Both the position numbers and the translations under genes were made by a program. The notes beneath the pieces are model-generated. The model was not told where the DNA came from, searched no databases, and saw nothing but the letters and a program-made list of their open reading frames with translations. Shown in pieces: positions 1 through 6,339 of a stretch of DNA of 6,615 bases. The stretch is from Christensenella sp. UBA3700 (lineage in GTDB: Bacteria > Bacillota > Clostridia > Christensenellales > UBA3700), in the NCBI GenBank assembly GCA_002372775.1, contig DFIJ01000113.1, forward strand, positions 1 to 6,615. The letters run 5' to 3'. Numbering within the stretch: position 1 is the stretch's first letter; every line of letters begins with the position of its first letter.

Positions 1-1910
1 TTAATACTCCAAACTTATCTAGATCAGCATTCACTGCTAAAGTTGAACCAGAAAACTGCGTAGCTTGTGGAAAGTGCGTAGAAGTATGTCCAGCAGGTGC
101 AGTAAAACTTGGTCAAAAGCTTTGTACAAAAGATGGCCCAGTTAAATATCCAAAGATTGAACTTCCAACTCATGCTCCATTCTCTTGGGGTGAAGAGCAT
201 TGGCGTCCAAATTATAGAGATGAAAACGCTGAGAACTGTTACGATACAGGTACAGCTCCATGTAAGACAGCATGCCCTGCGCATATTGCTATTCAAGGTT
301 ATTTAAAACTTGCTAATCAAGGAAGATATAAAGAAGCTCTAAGATTAATTAAGAAGGATAATCCATTCCCAGCCGTTTGCGGACGTATTTGTAATAAGCG
401 TTGTGAAGATGCTTGTACAAGAGGCGTTGTAGATAAGGCTATTAATATCGATGAAGTAAAGAAGTTTATTGCTGAACAAGACTTACATGCAAAGACAAGA
501 TTTGTTCCAGAAATTGAAATGCCAGCATCTCCATGTGCTGTTTATCCAAAGACTCAATTTGATGAAAAGATTGCTATTATTGGTGCAGGTCCAGCTGGTC
601 TATCTGCAGCTTATTATTTGGCAATAAAAGGATACAAGCCAACAGTTTTCGATAAAAACGCATTGCCTGGTGGTATGTTAACATATGGCATTCCATCGTT
701 CAAATTAGAGAAAGATGTAGTTGCTGCTGAAATCGATATCTTAAGAGAACTTGGTGTTGAGTTTAAGTGCAATACAGAAGTTGGTAAGGATGTAACAATC
801 CCTGAATTAAGAAAGCAAGGATATAAAGCATTCTATGTTGCTATTGGTTGCCAAGGTGGTAGATTGCCAGGCGTTCCAAATGATAACGCAAAGAATACTT
901 ATATTGCTGTAGATTTCTTAAAGCATGCTATTGAGAATAATGATCAAAAGATGGCAGGCGATGTAGTAGTTGTTGGTGGTGGTAACGTTGCTATCGACTG
1001 TGCAAGAACAGCTCATAGATTCGGTGCTAAGAATGTAACAATGGTTTGCCTAGAATCTAGAGAAACAATGCCAGCATCTGTTGTAGAGATTCAAGAAGCT
1101 GAAGAAGAAGGCGTAGTAATGAATCCAGGTTGGGGACCAAAAGAATTAAAGGTTAACGACAAGGGTGAAGTTACAGAAATCGTATTTAAGAAGTGTGTAT
1201 CTACAATTGATCCTGAAACAAAGAGATTTAATCCAAAATATGATGAAAACGAAACAATTACTATTAAAGCAGATCACGTTGTATTTGCTATTGGTCAAGC
1301 AATTGTTTGGGGCGATATGTTAAAGGGAACTAAGGTTGAGTTCTGGCATGGTAACTATCCAGTAGCAGATAAGTTAACTCACCAAACAGCAGAGCCAGAT
1401 ATCTTTGTTGGTGGTGACGTATTTACAGGACCTAAGTTCGTTATTGATGCTATTGCTCAAGGTCATATGGATGCAGATTCACTTCATAGATTCGTTCAAC
1501 CAGGAACTTCTATGACAATTGGTAAGGATAAGAGAGAATTCAAGGAATTAGATAAGAATAATATCGTTCTTCCTGAATATGATAAGGCTCAAAGAACAGT
1601 ACCTGCTGTTGATCCTTCAATTGATGGAAAGAATTCATTTAAAGATAATAGATTATGCTTAACAGAAGAACAAGTTAAGATTGAAACAGCACGTTGCTTA
1701 TCTTGCGGCGCTTCAGTTGTAGATCCTAATAGGTGTATCGGCTGCGGATTATGTACAACAAAGTGCGAATTCGATGCTATTCATTTACATAGAGATCATC
1801 CAGAATGCACAAAGATGGTTAACTCTGATGATAAGTTTAAGTATATTCTTCCATTTGCACTAAAAGAATCTGTAAAGATGATTTTCAAGAAAAAGAAGAA
1901 AGAGGATTAA
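1..1910 (+). CDS. Ferredoxin-GltD-like-ferredoxin FAD oxidoreductase (5' partial)
   Basis: The frame is open from the window edge (first full codon at 3) to TAA at 1908-1910, giving 635 visible residues; the true start lies to the left. The ATG at 519 is internal, because conserved domains lie before it. Visible domains in order: a [4Fe-4S] motif CVACGKCVEVCP (Cys 19, 22, 25, 29); a GltD-type N-terminal Fe-S domain with Cys 79, 87, 91, 126, 130, 134 and 138 (NPFPAVCGRIC); an FAD Rossmann motif GAGPAG at 194-199; an NAD(P)H Rossmann motif GGGNVA at 325-330; a second FAD contact, VGGDVFTGP, near 470; and a C-terminal CLSCG (565, 568) plus CIGCGLCTTKC (578, 581, 584, 588). The family (glutamate synthase small subunit, NfnB, AegA-like proteins) moves electrons between NAD(P)H, FAD and ferredoxin clusters in the cytoplasm. 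No glutamate synthase large subunit is visible, so I infer a ferredoxin-linked role rather than glutamate synthesis. The electron partner is unknown. It is probably co-transcribed with hypA. Confidence 0.9.
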   Translation, partial: NTPNLSRSAFTAKVEPENCVACGKCVEVCPAGAVKLGQKLCTKDGPVKYPKIELPTHAPFSWGEEHWRPNYRDENAENCYDTGTAPCKTACPAHIAIQGYLKLANQGRYKEALRLIKKDNPFPAVCGRICNKRCEDACTRGVVDKAINIDEVKKFIAEQDLHAKTRFVPEIEMPASPCAVYPKTQFDEKIAIIGAGPAGLSAAYYLAIKGYKPTVFDKNALPGGMLTYGIPSFKLEKDVVAAEIDILRELGVEFKCNTEVGKDVTIPELRKQGYKAFYVAIGCQGGRLPGVPNDNAKNTYIAVDFLKHAIENNDQKMAGDVVVVGGGNVAIDCARTAHRFGAKNVTMVCLESRETMPASVVEIQEAEEEGVVMNPGWGPKELKVNDKGEVTEIVFKKCVSTIDPETKRFNPKYDENETITIKADHVVFAIGQAIVWGDMLKGTKVEFWHGNYPVADKLTHQTAEPDIFVGGDVFTGPKFVIDAIAQGHMDADSLHRFVQPGTSMTIGKDKREFKELDKNNIVLPEYDKAQRTVPAVDPSIDGKNSFKDNRLCLTEEQVKIETARCLSCGASVVDPNRCIGCGLCTTKCEFDAIHLHRDHPECTKMVNSDDKFKYILPFALKESVKMIFKKKKKED

Positions 1911-1913
1911 TTA

Positions 1914-2264
1914 ATGCATGAACTAGGAGTAACTTTCCATGTATTAAAACACGTGGAAGATATAGCTAAAGCCAATAATGTTAAAAAAGTAGATGCTGTT
2001 ACATTGCAGCTTGGAGAAGTTAGTACTGTAATACCATATATGCTTCAAGATTGTTGGAAATGGGCTGTAAAAAAATCCGAAATACTAAATGGATGTAAGC
2101 TTGAGATAGAAACAATCCCTGCTATAACATATTGCGAGGATTGCCACGGAGAATATGAGACGGTTAAATATAAAAAGATATGTCCGTATTGTGGCAGTGA
2201 GCATACGTATCTGAAACAGGGTAATGAGTTCATAATCAAGGACATTCAGATATACGAAGATTAA
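1914..2264 (+). CDS. hypA: HypA nickel metallochaperone (hydrogenase maturation)
   Basis: This 116-residue protein has the usual HypA length. It begins with the hallmark MHE, whose His2 is the nickel ligand in the family. It also carries the structural zinc site as two Cys pairs, CEDC (74, 77) and CPYC (90, 93). HypA hands Ni(II), with HypB, to [NiFe]-hydrogenase large subunits, and in some bacteria to urease. An AGAGG ribosome binding site at 1901-1905 lies 8 bases before the ATG, inside the end of the upstream gene. The intergenic gap is 3 bases, so the two genes are almost surely one operon, closed by the terminator at 2280-2308. No hypB or hydrogenase gene is visible here, so the client enzyme is unknown. 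The assignment to HypA is firm, but its physiological target is not. Confidence 0.94.
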   Translation: MHELGVTFHVLKHVEDIAKANNVKKVDAVTLQLGEVSTVIPYMLQDCWKWAVKKSEILNGCKLEIETIPAITYCEDCHGEYETVKYKKICPYCGSEHTYLKQGNEFIIKDIQIYED

Positions 2265-2279
2265 TTAGTAACGAAAAAG

Positions 2280-2308
2280 ATTGCAGTCTGATAAAGGCTG
2301 CAATTTTT
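2280..2308 (+). terminator. Rho-independent terminator after hypA
   Basis: A 10-bp stem (2280-2289 with 2295-2304, one T-G wobble) closes a GATAA loop and runs into TTTTT at 2304-2308. It starts 16 bases after the hypA stop codon and separates the oxidoreductase-hypA unit from the bioY promoter. Confidence 0.87.
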
Positions 2309-2320
2309 ACTGTTAACCAT

Positions 2321-2349
2321 TTGACATATTGTTAACCAATCTATATAAT
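2321..2349 (+). promoter_or_regulatory. Sigma-A-type promoter of bioY
   Basis: TTGACA at 2321-2326 and TATAAT at 2344-2349 match the consensus exactly, with an ideal 17-bp spacer. Transcription should start near 2356, leaving a 5' leader of about 25 bases that holds only a ribosome binding site. Such a strong promoter suggests control by repression, which fits the operator lying over it. Confidence 0.88.
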
Positions 2350-2361
2350 TTGGTTGACAAT
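2328..2361 (+). promoter_or_regulatory. BirA-type biotin operator over the bioY promoter
   Basis: ATTGTTAACC (2328-2337) and GGTTGACAAT (2352-2361) form a 10-bp inverted repeat with one mismatch and a 14-bp spacer. This is the known shape of BirA operators in Firmicutes and Enterobacteria (TTGTTAACC, 14-16 bp, GGTTAACAA). The -10 box lies between the arms and the right arm covers the predicted start of transcription. I infer that biotinyl-AMP-bound BirA blocks bioY transcription when biotin is plentiful. This requires a BirA with an N-terminal helix-turn-helix, which is not in the window. Confidence 0.87.
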
Positions 2362-2380
2362 TAAACGAGAAGGTTAACAA

Positions 2381-3013
2381 ATGGATAAACAAAGAACAAA
2401 ATTTGCAGCAATAGATTTAACAAAGATAGCTATATTTACAGCACTTATGGTAGTAGGTGCTTTTATTAAGATTCCATTCCCAGCTGTTCCACTTACATTC
2501 CAAACTGTATTCTGTATTCTTGCAGGATTAATGCTTGGCTGGAAAAAGGGAAGTATTGCAATGCTTATATATCTTATTATGGGATTAATAGGCATTCCTG
2601 TATTTACAGCAGGAGGCGGTGTTGCATACGTAGTAAAACCATCATTTGGTTATATTATAGGTTTTATATTAGGAGCACTTGTAGCTGGCATTGTCAGAGG
2701 CAAAAATGAAAAGATATCTATATATAGATATTTATTAGCATCGCTTGCCGGAGTTGTTGCTAATTATGTTATAGGAATTATTTATTTTATTATCGTATGG
2801 AAGGTTAATGAATACCCAGAACTTGGATCTGCCATTGTTTCATATAATCTTATCTATATACCAAAAGATTTAATATTATGTGCCTTAGCTGCTGTTGTTG
2901 CTTGGAAGGTAACTTCAATGGTTGCAAGAATTGGTTTAGGTAAGAATAATGAGGAAAAACAAAAGCTTATAGAAAGTGAAGATAATAAAGACGATTCTAA
3001 TATAAATATATAG
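2381..3013 (+). CDS. bioY: BioY biotin transporter (ECF substrate-binding subunit)
   Basis: This 210-residue hydrophobic protein is the membrane S-component that binds biotin and, with the shared ECF ATPases and T subunit (not in the window), imports it. Family marks are AFIKIPFP (27-34), VPLTFQT (36-42), GIPVFTAGGG (71-80), PSFGYIIGF (87-95) and PKDL (161-164), spread over about six membrane segments. The ATG at 2381 is chosen because GAGAAGG at 2367-2373 lies 7 bases before it and the first membrane helix starts near residue 14. The last 20 or so residues form a charged tail rich in Lys, Glu and Asp that goes past the usual BioY end. Control by biotin is expected from the BirA-like operator upstream. 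No terminator is obvious after it, so some read-through into the next gene is possible. Confidence 0.93.
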   Translation: MDKQRTKFAAIDLTKIAIFTALMVVGAFIKIPFPAVPLTFQTVFCILAGLMLGWKKGSIAMLIYLIMGLIGIPVFTAGGGVAYVVKPSFGYIIGFILGALVAGIVRGKNEKISIYRYLLASLAGVVANYVIGIIYFIIVWKVNEYPELGSAIVSYNLIYIPKDLILCALAAVVAWKVTSMVARIGLGKNNEEKQKLIESEDNKDDSNINI

Positions 3014-3028
3014 TACATATAATTTTGC

Positions 3029-3058
3029 TTTACAAATTCCACGCTATGTTGTTATAAA
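3029..3058 (+). promoter_or_regulatory. Possible promoter of the FNT gene
   Basis: TTTACA (3029-3034) and TATAAA (3053-3058) are separated by 18 bp, each one mismatch from consensus. A start near 3065 would give a leader of about 16 bases before the ATG at 3081. This AT-rich sequence offers other choices, so confidence is modest. Confidence 0.45.
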
Positions 3059-3074
3059 TATACGCGTGGAATTT
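3034..3074. repeat. Perfect 11-bp inverted repeat upstream of the FNT gene
   Basis: AAATTCCACGC (3034-3044) and GCGTGGAATTT (3064-3074) are exact reverse complements separated by 19 bp. The arm centres are 30 bp apart, close to three helical turns. The arms flank the possible -10 box, and the right arm contains the only ribosome-binding-like GGA (3068-3070) before the ATG at 3081. It could be a regulator-binding operator or, if transcription starts further upstream, an RNA hairpin hiding the start region. There is no T-run after it, so it is not a typical terminator. I do not recognise the half-site. Confidence 0.8.
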
Positions 3075-3080
3075 ACGATT

Positions 3081-3749
3081 ATGAAGAAATATTTGATGAT
3101 TTTTATAAGTGCTATAGTATCAGGTTTTTTAATCTGTATTGGTGCTACAGTTTATTTATCAATGCTTGCAGGTGGTCATGGTGATTATCTTGCTAAGATA
3201 TGTGGAGCATTGTTCTTTACTTTAGGATTATTTGCAATAATTCATTTTAATACATGGTTATATACAGGAAAGGTTGGATATCTTTTAGATAAAGATTATA
3301 AATATTTCCTAGACTTATTAGTTTGCGTATTTGGCAATATTATGGGTGCTATTGGACTTGCTGCTTTAATAGGAACAACAAGAATTGGCACAACATTAAA
3401 TGAACAAGCTTTGACATTAGTAGAGCAAAAGCAAGCTGATTCTTGGTATTCAATTTTAATACTAGCAATCATGTGTGGCGTTATGATCTACATCTCAGTT
3501 AAGGGACACCAAGTTGTTGAATATCCAATAGGTAAAGTTGTTATATGCTTCTTAGCAATTGCTATATTCATCTTATGCGGATTTGAGCACGTTGTAGCTA
3601 ATGCTGCGTATTATACATATGCTAAAGTTGCTAACTGGAAAGCAGTAGGATACTTTGCATTAATGGCTTTAGGTAATGGTATAGGAGCTGTTGCTTTTGA
3701 TGGATTATTAAAGTTAGTTCATATCCTATCTGAAAATCAAAAACAATAA
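3081..3749 (+). CDS. Formate/nitrite transporter (FNT) family channel
   Basis: This 222-residue, six-helix membrane protein belongs to the FocA/NirC/HSC family, pentameric channels for formate, nitrite, lactate or hydrosulfide. Family marks are YTGKVGYLL (61-69, the LFTGN-like region after helix 2), GFEHVVAN (167-174, whose His170 matches the central pore histidine of FocA), and LGNGIGA (197-203) in the last helix. It is shorter than FocA (about 285 residues), as is common in Clostridia. I chose ATG 3081 over the in-frame GTG at 3066 because GTG lies in the inverted-repeat arm at the predicted transcript start. No strong ribosome binding site supports either start; GGA at 3068-3070 is the best for 3081. 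In a fermenter, formate export or uptake is the likeliest role, but the substrate cannot be settled from sequence. A strong terminator follows the stop. Confidence 0.88.
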   Translation: MKKYLMIFISAIVSGFLICIGATVYLSMLAGGHGDYLAKICGALFFTLGLFAIIHFNTWLYTGKVGYLLDKDYKYFLDLLVCVFGNIMGAIGLAALIGTTRIGTTLNEQALTLVEQKQADSWYSILILAIMCGVMIYISVKGHQVVEYPIGKVVICFLAIAIFILCGFEHVVANAAYYTYAKVANWKAVGYFALMALGNGIGAVAFDGLLKLVHILSENQKQ

Positions 3750-3775
3750 GAAGTATTGAGTTTTATAGAAGTATA

Positions 3776-3811
3776 AAGGCATTCTAAGTTTTTATAGAAT
3801 GCCTTATTTTT
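3776..3811 (+). terminator. Rho-independent terminator after the FNT gene
   Basis: A perfect 11-bp stem AAGGCATTCTA / TAGAATGCCTT (3776-3786 with 3795-3805) closes an 8-base loop and is followed by TTTTT at 3807-3811. It lies 26 bases after the FNT stop codon. Confidence 0.92.
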
Positions 3812-3816
3812 GTAAA

Positions 3817-3850
3817 CAAAAAATCGTGATAGATTCTCTCTATCACAATT
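3817..3850 (-). terminator. Terminator of the minus-strand primosome/tRNA unit
   Basis: On the minus strand, an 8-bp stem GTGATAGA / TCTATCAC (3839-3846 with 3826-3833) with a 5-base loop is followed after two bases by six T residues (positions 3823-3818). It starts 11 bases after the tRNA CCA end and is the only terminator seen downstream of the DnaB-like gene, dnaI and the tRNA. It sits back to back with the FNT terminator, so the convergent transcripts are insulated. Confidence 0.86.
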
Positions 3851-3857
3851 TCAATAA

Positions 3858-3933
3858 TGGAGCTGGCAACGGGATTCGAACCCGTGACCTCGTCATTACC
3901 AATGACGTGCGCTACCTACTGTGCCATGTCAGC
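3858..3933 (-). tRNA. tRNA-Thr (anticodon GGU)
   Basis: The reverse strand folds into a standard 76-base cloverleaf with an encoded CCA end (3860-3858). The anticodon loop is TTGGTAA with GGT at 3900-3898, so it reads ACC and ACU threonine codons. G1-C72 and C2-G71 agree with known threonine identity pairs. The T arm (ACGGG, TTCGAAT, CCCGT) and the anticodon stem are perfect. Two A-C mismatches are present: A5-C68 in the acceptor stem and A12-C23 in the D stem. G1 directly follows the dnaI stop codon with no spacer, and no convincing own promoter is visible, so it is likely released from the dnaI messenger by RNase P. It is probably functional, with slightly weakened stems. Confidence 0.93.
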
Positions 3934-4863
3934 TTATATTTTTCTTAGATCTTTACCTTTTATATATTTTGGTGCAAAAGAATATCTAGTGTTAGTTAAT
4001 CTAGATTTAGCTCTCTCTCCATATTTTCCAGAGAACTTTTCAAGTGTTAAATTTGTTATAACGAAAGTTTTTAAACCTTTTGCTAATCTGCTATCTATTA
4101 CATTGAACAAATATTCAAGGCCAATAGTGTTTGTAACCTCTGTACCTAAATCATCAATGATTAATAGTTGAGAATTAATAGCATTATTGTATGTATCTAA
4201 ATCTGAAAGTCTATTAAATTGTTTATCTACAAATAAGTTGTTTATATCAAAAGCAGTTGTATAGTAAACAAAATATCCTTTATCTTGTAGGGCATTTGCT
4301 GTAGCATACGCTAAAGTTGTTTTACCAACGCCAACTTCACCAGATAAGAAAACAACATCCTTATCACTATTGTTGAAGTTTTCTGTCCATTCTTTCATTT
4401 TGCTGTATAACTTTTGCATGAATGAAGCTTGTGGGACATCTAAATCATCAAATGTATTGCTGTTAAATGATACGCCTTCCGATCTTTTTGGAAGATTACT
4501 AATAGATTTCATTAAAGAATGTTGGATACTTTTTCTGCACTCACATTCCTTGCCATTTGCATATCCTGTGTCCTTACAATTAGGGCAAGTATAATACATA
4601 TTTAAATCAATCTTGTTACTCTTAATATATTCAAGTAGTTTCTTTGAAACTAAAGAAAGCTCTGCAACAATACTAGATGTATCTTTATTTGCTAATTCTA
4701 GGTTAGCTTTTTTTGTAATTAATCTATTCTTTTCTTTAATTAGAGAAGCAAACTCTTCATTTTGCATAGCAATATCAAAACGCTTCTCATAATCGTGTTG
4801 AGCGTTTACTTGTCTATCATGATAAATACTATTAATCTTGTTTGCTATATCTAAGTAATACAT
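3934..4863 (-). CDS. dnaI: DnaI/DnaC-type replicative helicase loader ATPase
   Basis: This 309-residue protein matches Bacillus DnaI in length (about 311) and layout. It has an N-terminal helical, coiled-coil-prone helicase-binding part (about 1-85), a zinc site CPNC (93, 96) with CEC (107, 109), then an AAA+ domain. That domain has Walker A GEVGVGKTT (175-183), Walker B LLIIDDLG (233-240), sensor-1 TN (270-271) and the arginine-finger stretch GERAKSRL (282-289). It loads the replicative DnaB/DnaC ring helicase onto DNA at oriC and at restarted forks. It begins 2 bases after the stop of the DnaB-like gene, with only a weak AAAGATG upstream, which suggests translational coupling. The dnaB-then-dnaI order is the same as in Bacillus. 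Its TAA (3936-3934) touches the first base of tRNA-Thr. Confidence 0.93.
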   Translation of the reverse strand: MYYLDIANKINSIYHDRQVNAQHDYEKRFDIAMQNEEFASLIKEKNRLITKKANLELANKDTSSIVAELSLVSKKLLEYIKSNKIDLNMYYTCPNCKDTGYANGKECECRKSIQHSLMKSISNLPKRSEGVSFNSNTFDDLDVPQASFMQKLYSKMKEWTENFNNSDKDVVFLSGEVGVGKTTLAYATANALQDKGYFVYYTTAFDINNLFVDKQFNRLSDLDTYNNAINSQLLIIDDLGTEVTNTIGLEYLFNVIDSRLAKGLKTFVITNLTLEKFSGKYGERAKSRLTNTRYSFAPKYIKGKDLRKI

Positions 4864-4865
4864 AA

Positions 4866-6302
4866 TTACATCTTTATATCATCTAAATCTTCTTCGTCAA
4901 GAAGATTAGCTTCGTCTTCTTTATTATACTTTCTATCATTCTCATTAAAAGTTCTACTTGCTTTTGTTGATGTAGGCTTTTCAAAGAATGCTTCTGCGCC
5001 TTCAACATCGAAGATGTTATTTTGCTTTAGTAAAGATAATCTTCTTGTTAAATCACCCATAGTCTTTCCGCAGATTGGCTCAGCAGTCTTAATGATAACA
5101 GGAACGCTAAAGCCCCAATCTTTTGTCCACAAATTAAACATATCTCTATCAGATAAATTAACATTTCTTGATGTTCCTAAAGTCGCTAAGACTTTCTTTA
5201 TAGAATCATCGCTTAATTGTTGATTATCAAAATACTCTTTAATGTCATCGTCTGTAATAATACCATCTTTAAGTAGGGTATTAACAAGGTGATCCATTTG
5301 CTCAAATTTCTTTAGTGAATTTCTAAAGCAATATTTAGCAATTATCATTAAGCCGTCAATAGCATATCCCTTTTGAAGCCAAGGAAGAATATAATTCTCA
5401 ATGATTGGAGTAGGGTTATCATACCATTGTCCAAGAGCATTAGAAATATCAATAGCATAATTAGATATCTTTTTCTTATTCTTTAGATATTCATCAACTT
5501 CAGCTGCACTAATTGCATTATTTCTAAAGCAATCATCAAGTGTTGAATCAAGTTTATTCATTGTTTTAAGACTCTTTTTGCAAGCAGCTAAAATGCCAGG
5601 TAATCTAAATCCCCAAGTTTCAGTCCACTTTGTATAGAAGTCTTTATCCTCTTCTGTAATTGCAGAAGTCTTGCCAATAGCAACAGCGATTTCTCTAATT
5701 TCAGAAGAGCTTAATTCTCTTTGGCGAATTCTATCTTCTACTGCTTGAATTGTTCTAATACCATCATTAATCCAAGATTTAGCAACTTGAAGAATGTAAT
5801 TATTAGAAACGCCCTTTCCCTTAATAGAAACGCAGTATTGAATAATCATAATTAGAACTTCTGTAGAGATATTACTTGTTTCAATAAAGTCATAATAAAC
5901 TGTATATTGATTTGGGTTAGAGATAAATCTATCTGAAAAGATTGCTTCAAGTTGAGCATTGAAATCGGCATACTTTTCTTTCTTATAAGTTCTATATACA
6001 GCCATTTTCTTTGTTGAATGGTATTGAACTTGTAGTGGGTCATAACTGAAGATTGTAATTAATCCTTTTTCTTCCCAATAAGAGAAAGCGGATAGCACTT
6101 TTTCTTCAGATAAAGATAATGCATCGCACATATGCTCGATAGAATTATCTTTAGATAATGGCATAGAGCATAGATATAGTCCGAACAAATAAACTTTTAA
6201 TTGTTCGCCCGAGCAATCGTCAAGATATTCTCTTATAAAAGAGCTCTCAACGTTAATAAATCCTTTATCTTCATCCTCTTTTGAATAATAGCAAAATGCC
6301 AT
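4866..6302 (-). CDS. DnaB/DnaD-family primosome protein with duplicated DnaD domain
   Basis: I start this 478-residue protein at ATG 6302, because the longer start at 6353 would lie in the predicted promoter and adds residues of unlike composition. The N-terminal 100 or so residues look like the winged-helix DDBH1 domain (SSFIREYLDD, then helices to KGLITIF). Two tandem DnaD/DnaB_2-like units follow, about 149-273 and 317-440, sharing WTxxWGF (226-232 and 392-398) at a spacing of about 166 residues. The first unit keeps a YxxxVxxxW motif (YILQVAKSW) like the conserved DnaD motif; the second has lost it. The tail (about 445-478) is acidic and probably disordered. Length (Bacillus DnaB is 472), the DDBH1-DDBH2-DDBH2 order and the place just before dnaI all point to the DnaB helicase-loading protein. 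Automatic annotation may call it DnaD. The ribosome binding site is poor: AAAAAGGG ends only 2 bases before the ATG. Confidence 0.86.
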   Translation of the reverse strand: MAFCYYSKEDEDKGFINVESSFIREYLDDCSGEQLKVYLFGLYLCSMPLSKDNSIEHMCDALSLSEEKVLSAFSYWEEKGLITIFSYDPLQVQYHSTKKMAVYRTYKKEKYADFNAQLEAIFSDRFISNPNQYTVYYDFIETSNISTEVLIMIIQYCVSIKGKGVSNNYILQVAKSWINDGIRTIQAVEDRIRQRELSSSEIREIAVAIGKTSAITEEDKDFYTKWTETWGFRLPGILAACKKSLKTMNKLDSTLDDCFRNNAISAAEVDEYLKNKKKISNYAIDISNALGQWYDNPTPIIENYILPWLQKGYAIDGLMIIAKYCFRNSLKKFEQMDHLVNTLLKDGIITDDDIKEYFDNQQLSDDSIKKVLATLGTSRNVNLSDRDMFNLWTKDWGFSVPVIIKTAEPICGKTMGDLTRRLSLLKQNNIFDVEGAEAFFEKPTSTKASRTFNENDRKYNKEDEANLLDEEDLDDIKM

Positions 6303-6339
6303 AACCCTTTTTGTGCCCCCGTAAAAGTGATGTAATACA

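Larger units (their letters stand above)
2311..2379. repeat. Outer pair of BirA-like half-sites around the operator
   Basis: TGTTAACC at 2311-2318 and GGTTAACA at 2372-2379 are exact reverse complements. They lie concentrically outside the inner operator, shifted outward by 19 and 20 bp. The left copy lies 2 bp upstream of the -35 box. The right copy overlaps the ribosome binding site GAGAAGG (2367-2373) and reaches nearly to the bioY ATG. They may be accessory or cooperative BirA sites; this is inference from sequence likeness and geometry. Confidence 0.6.

Noticed and set aside
24..306. Small open frames on both strands at the left edge
   Set aside because: They overlap the clear ferredoxin/GltD coding frame and have cysteine/tryptophan-rich or low-complexity translations typical of shadow frames.
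519..1910. ATG at 519 as the start of the oxidoreductase
   Set aside because: The frame is open to the left edge, and the 172 residues before it contain conserved ferredoxin and GltD-type cysteine motifs, so 519 is an internal methionine.
2309..2380. Riboswitch ahead of bioY
   Set aside because: The leader after the predicted transcription start is only about 25 bases, too short for a riboswitch; the repeats fit a DNA operator better.
3066..3080. GTG 3066 as the FNT start
   Set aside because: It lies in the arm of the inverted repeat at the predicted transcript start, has no ribosome binding site, and adds only five residues before a normal-looking MKK start; still possible.
3014..3080. The inverted repeat as a terminator of bioY
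   Set aside because: The loop is long (19 bases) and the stem is followed by ACGATT rather than a T-run, so termination would be weak at best.
3934..3985. A separate promoter for the tRNA inside the end of dnaI
   Set aside because: TTGCAC with a poor -10 (TAAAGA) 16 bp later can be drawn on the minus strand, but it matches only weakly and is within the range of chance in AT-rich coding DNA.
3857..4171. Plus-strand open frame of 104 codons
   Set aside because: It is antisense to tRNA-Thr and the 3' end of dnaI, both strongly supported, and its protein resembles nothing real; its first part is the translated complement of the tRNA.
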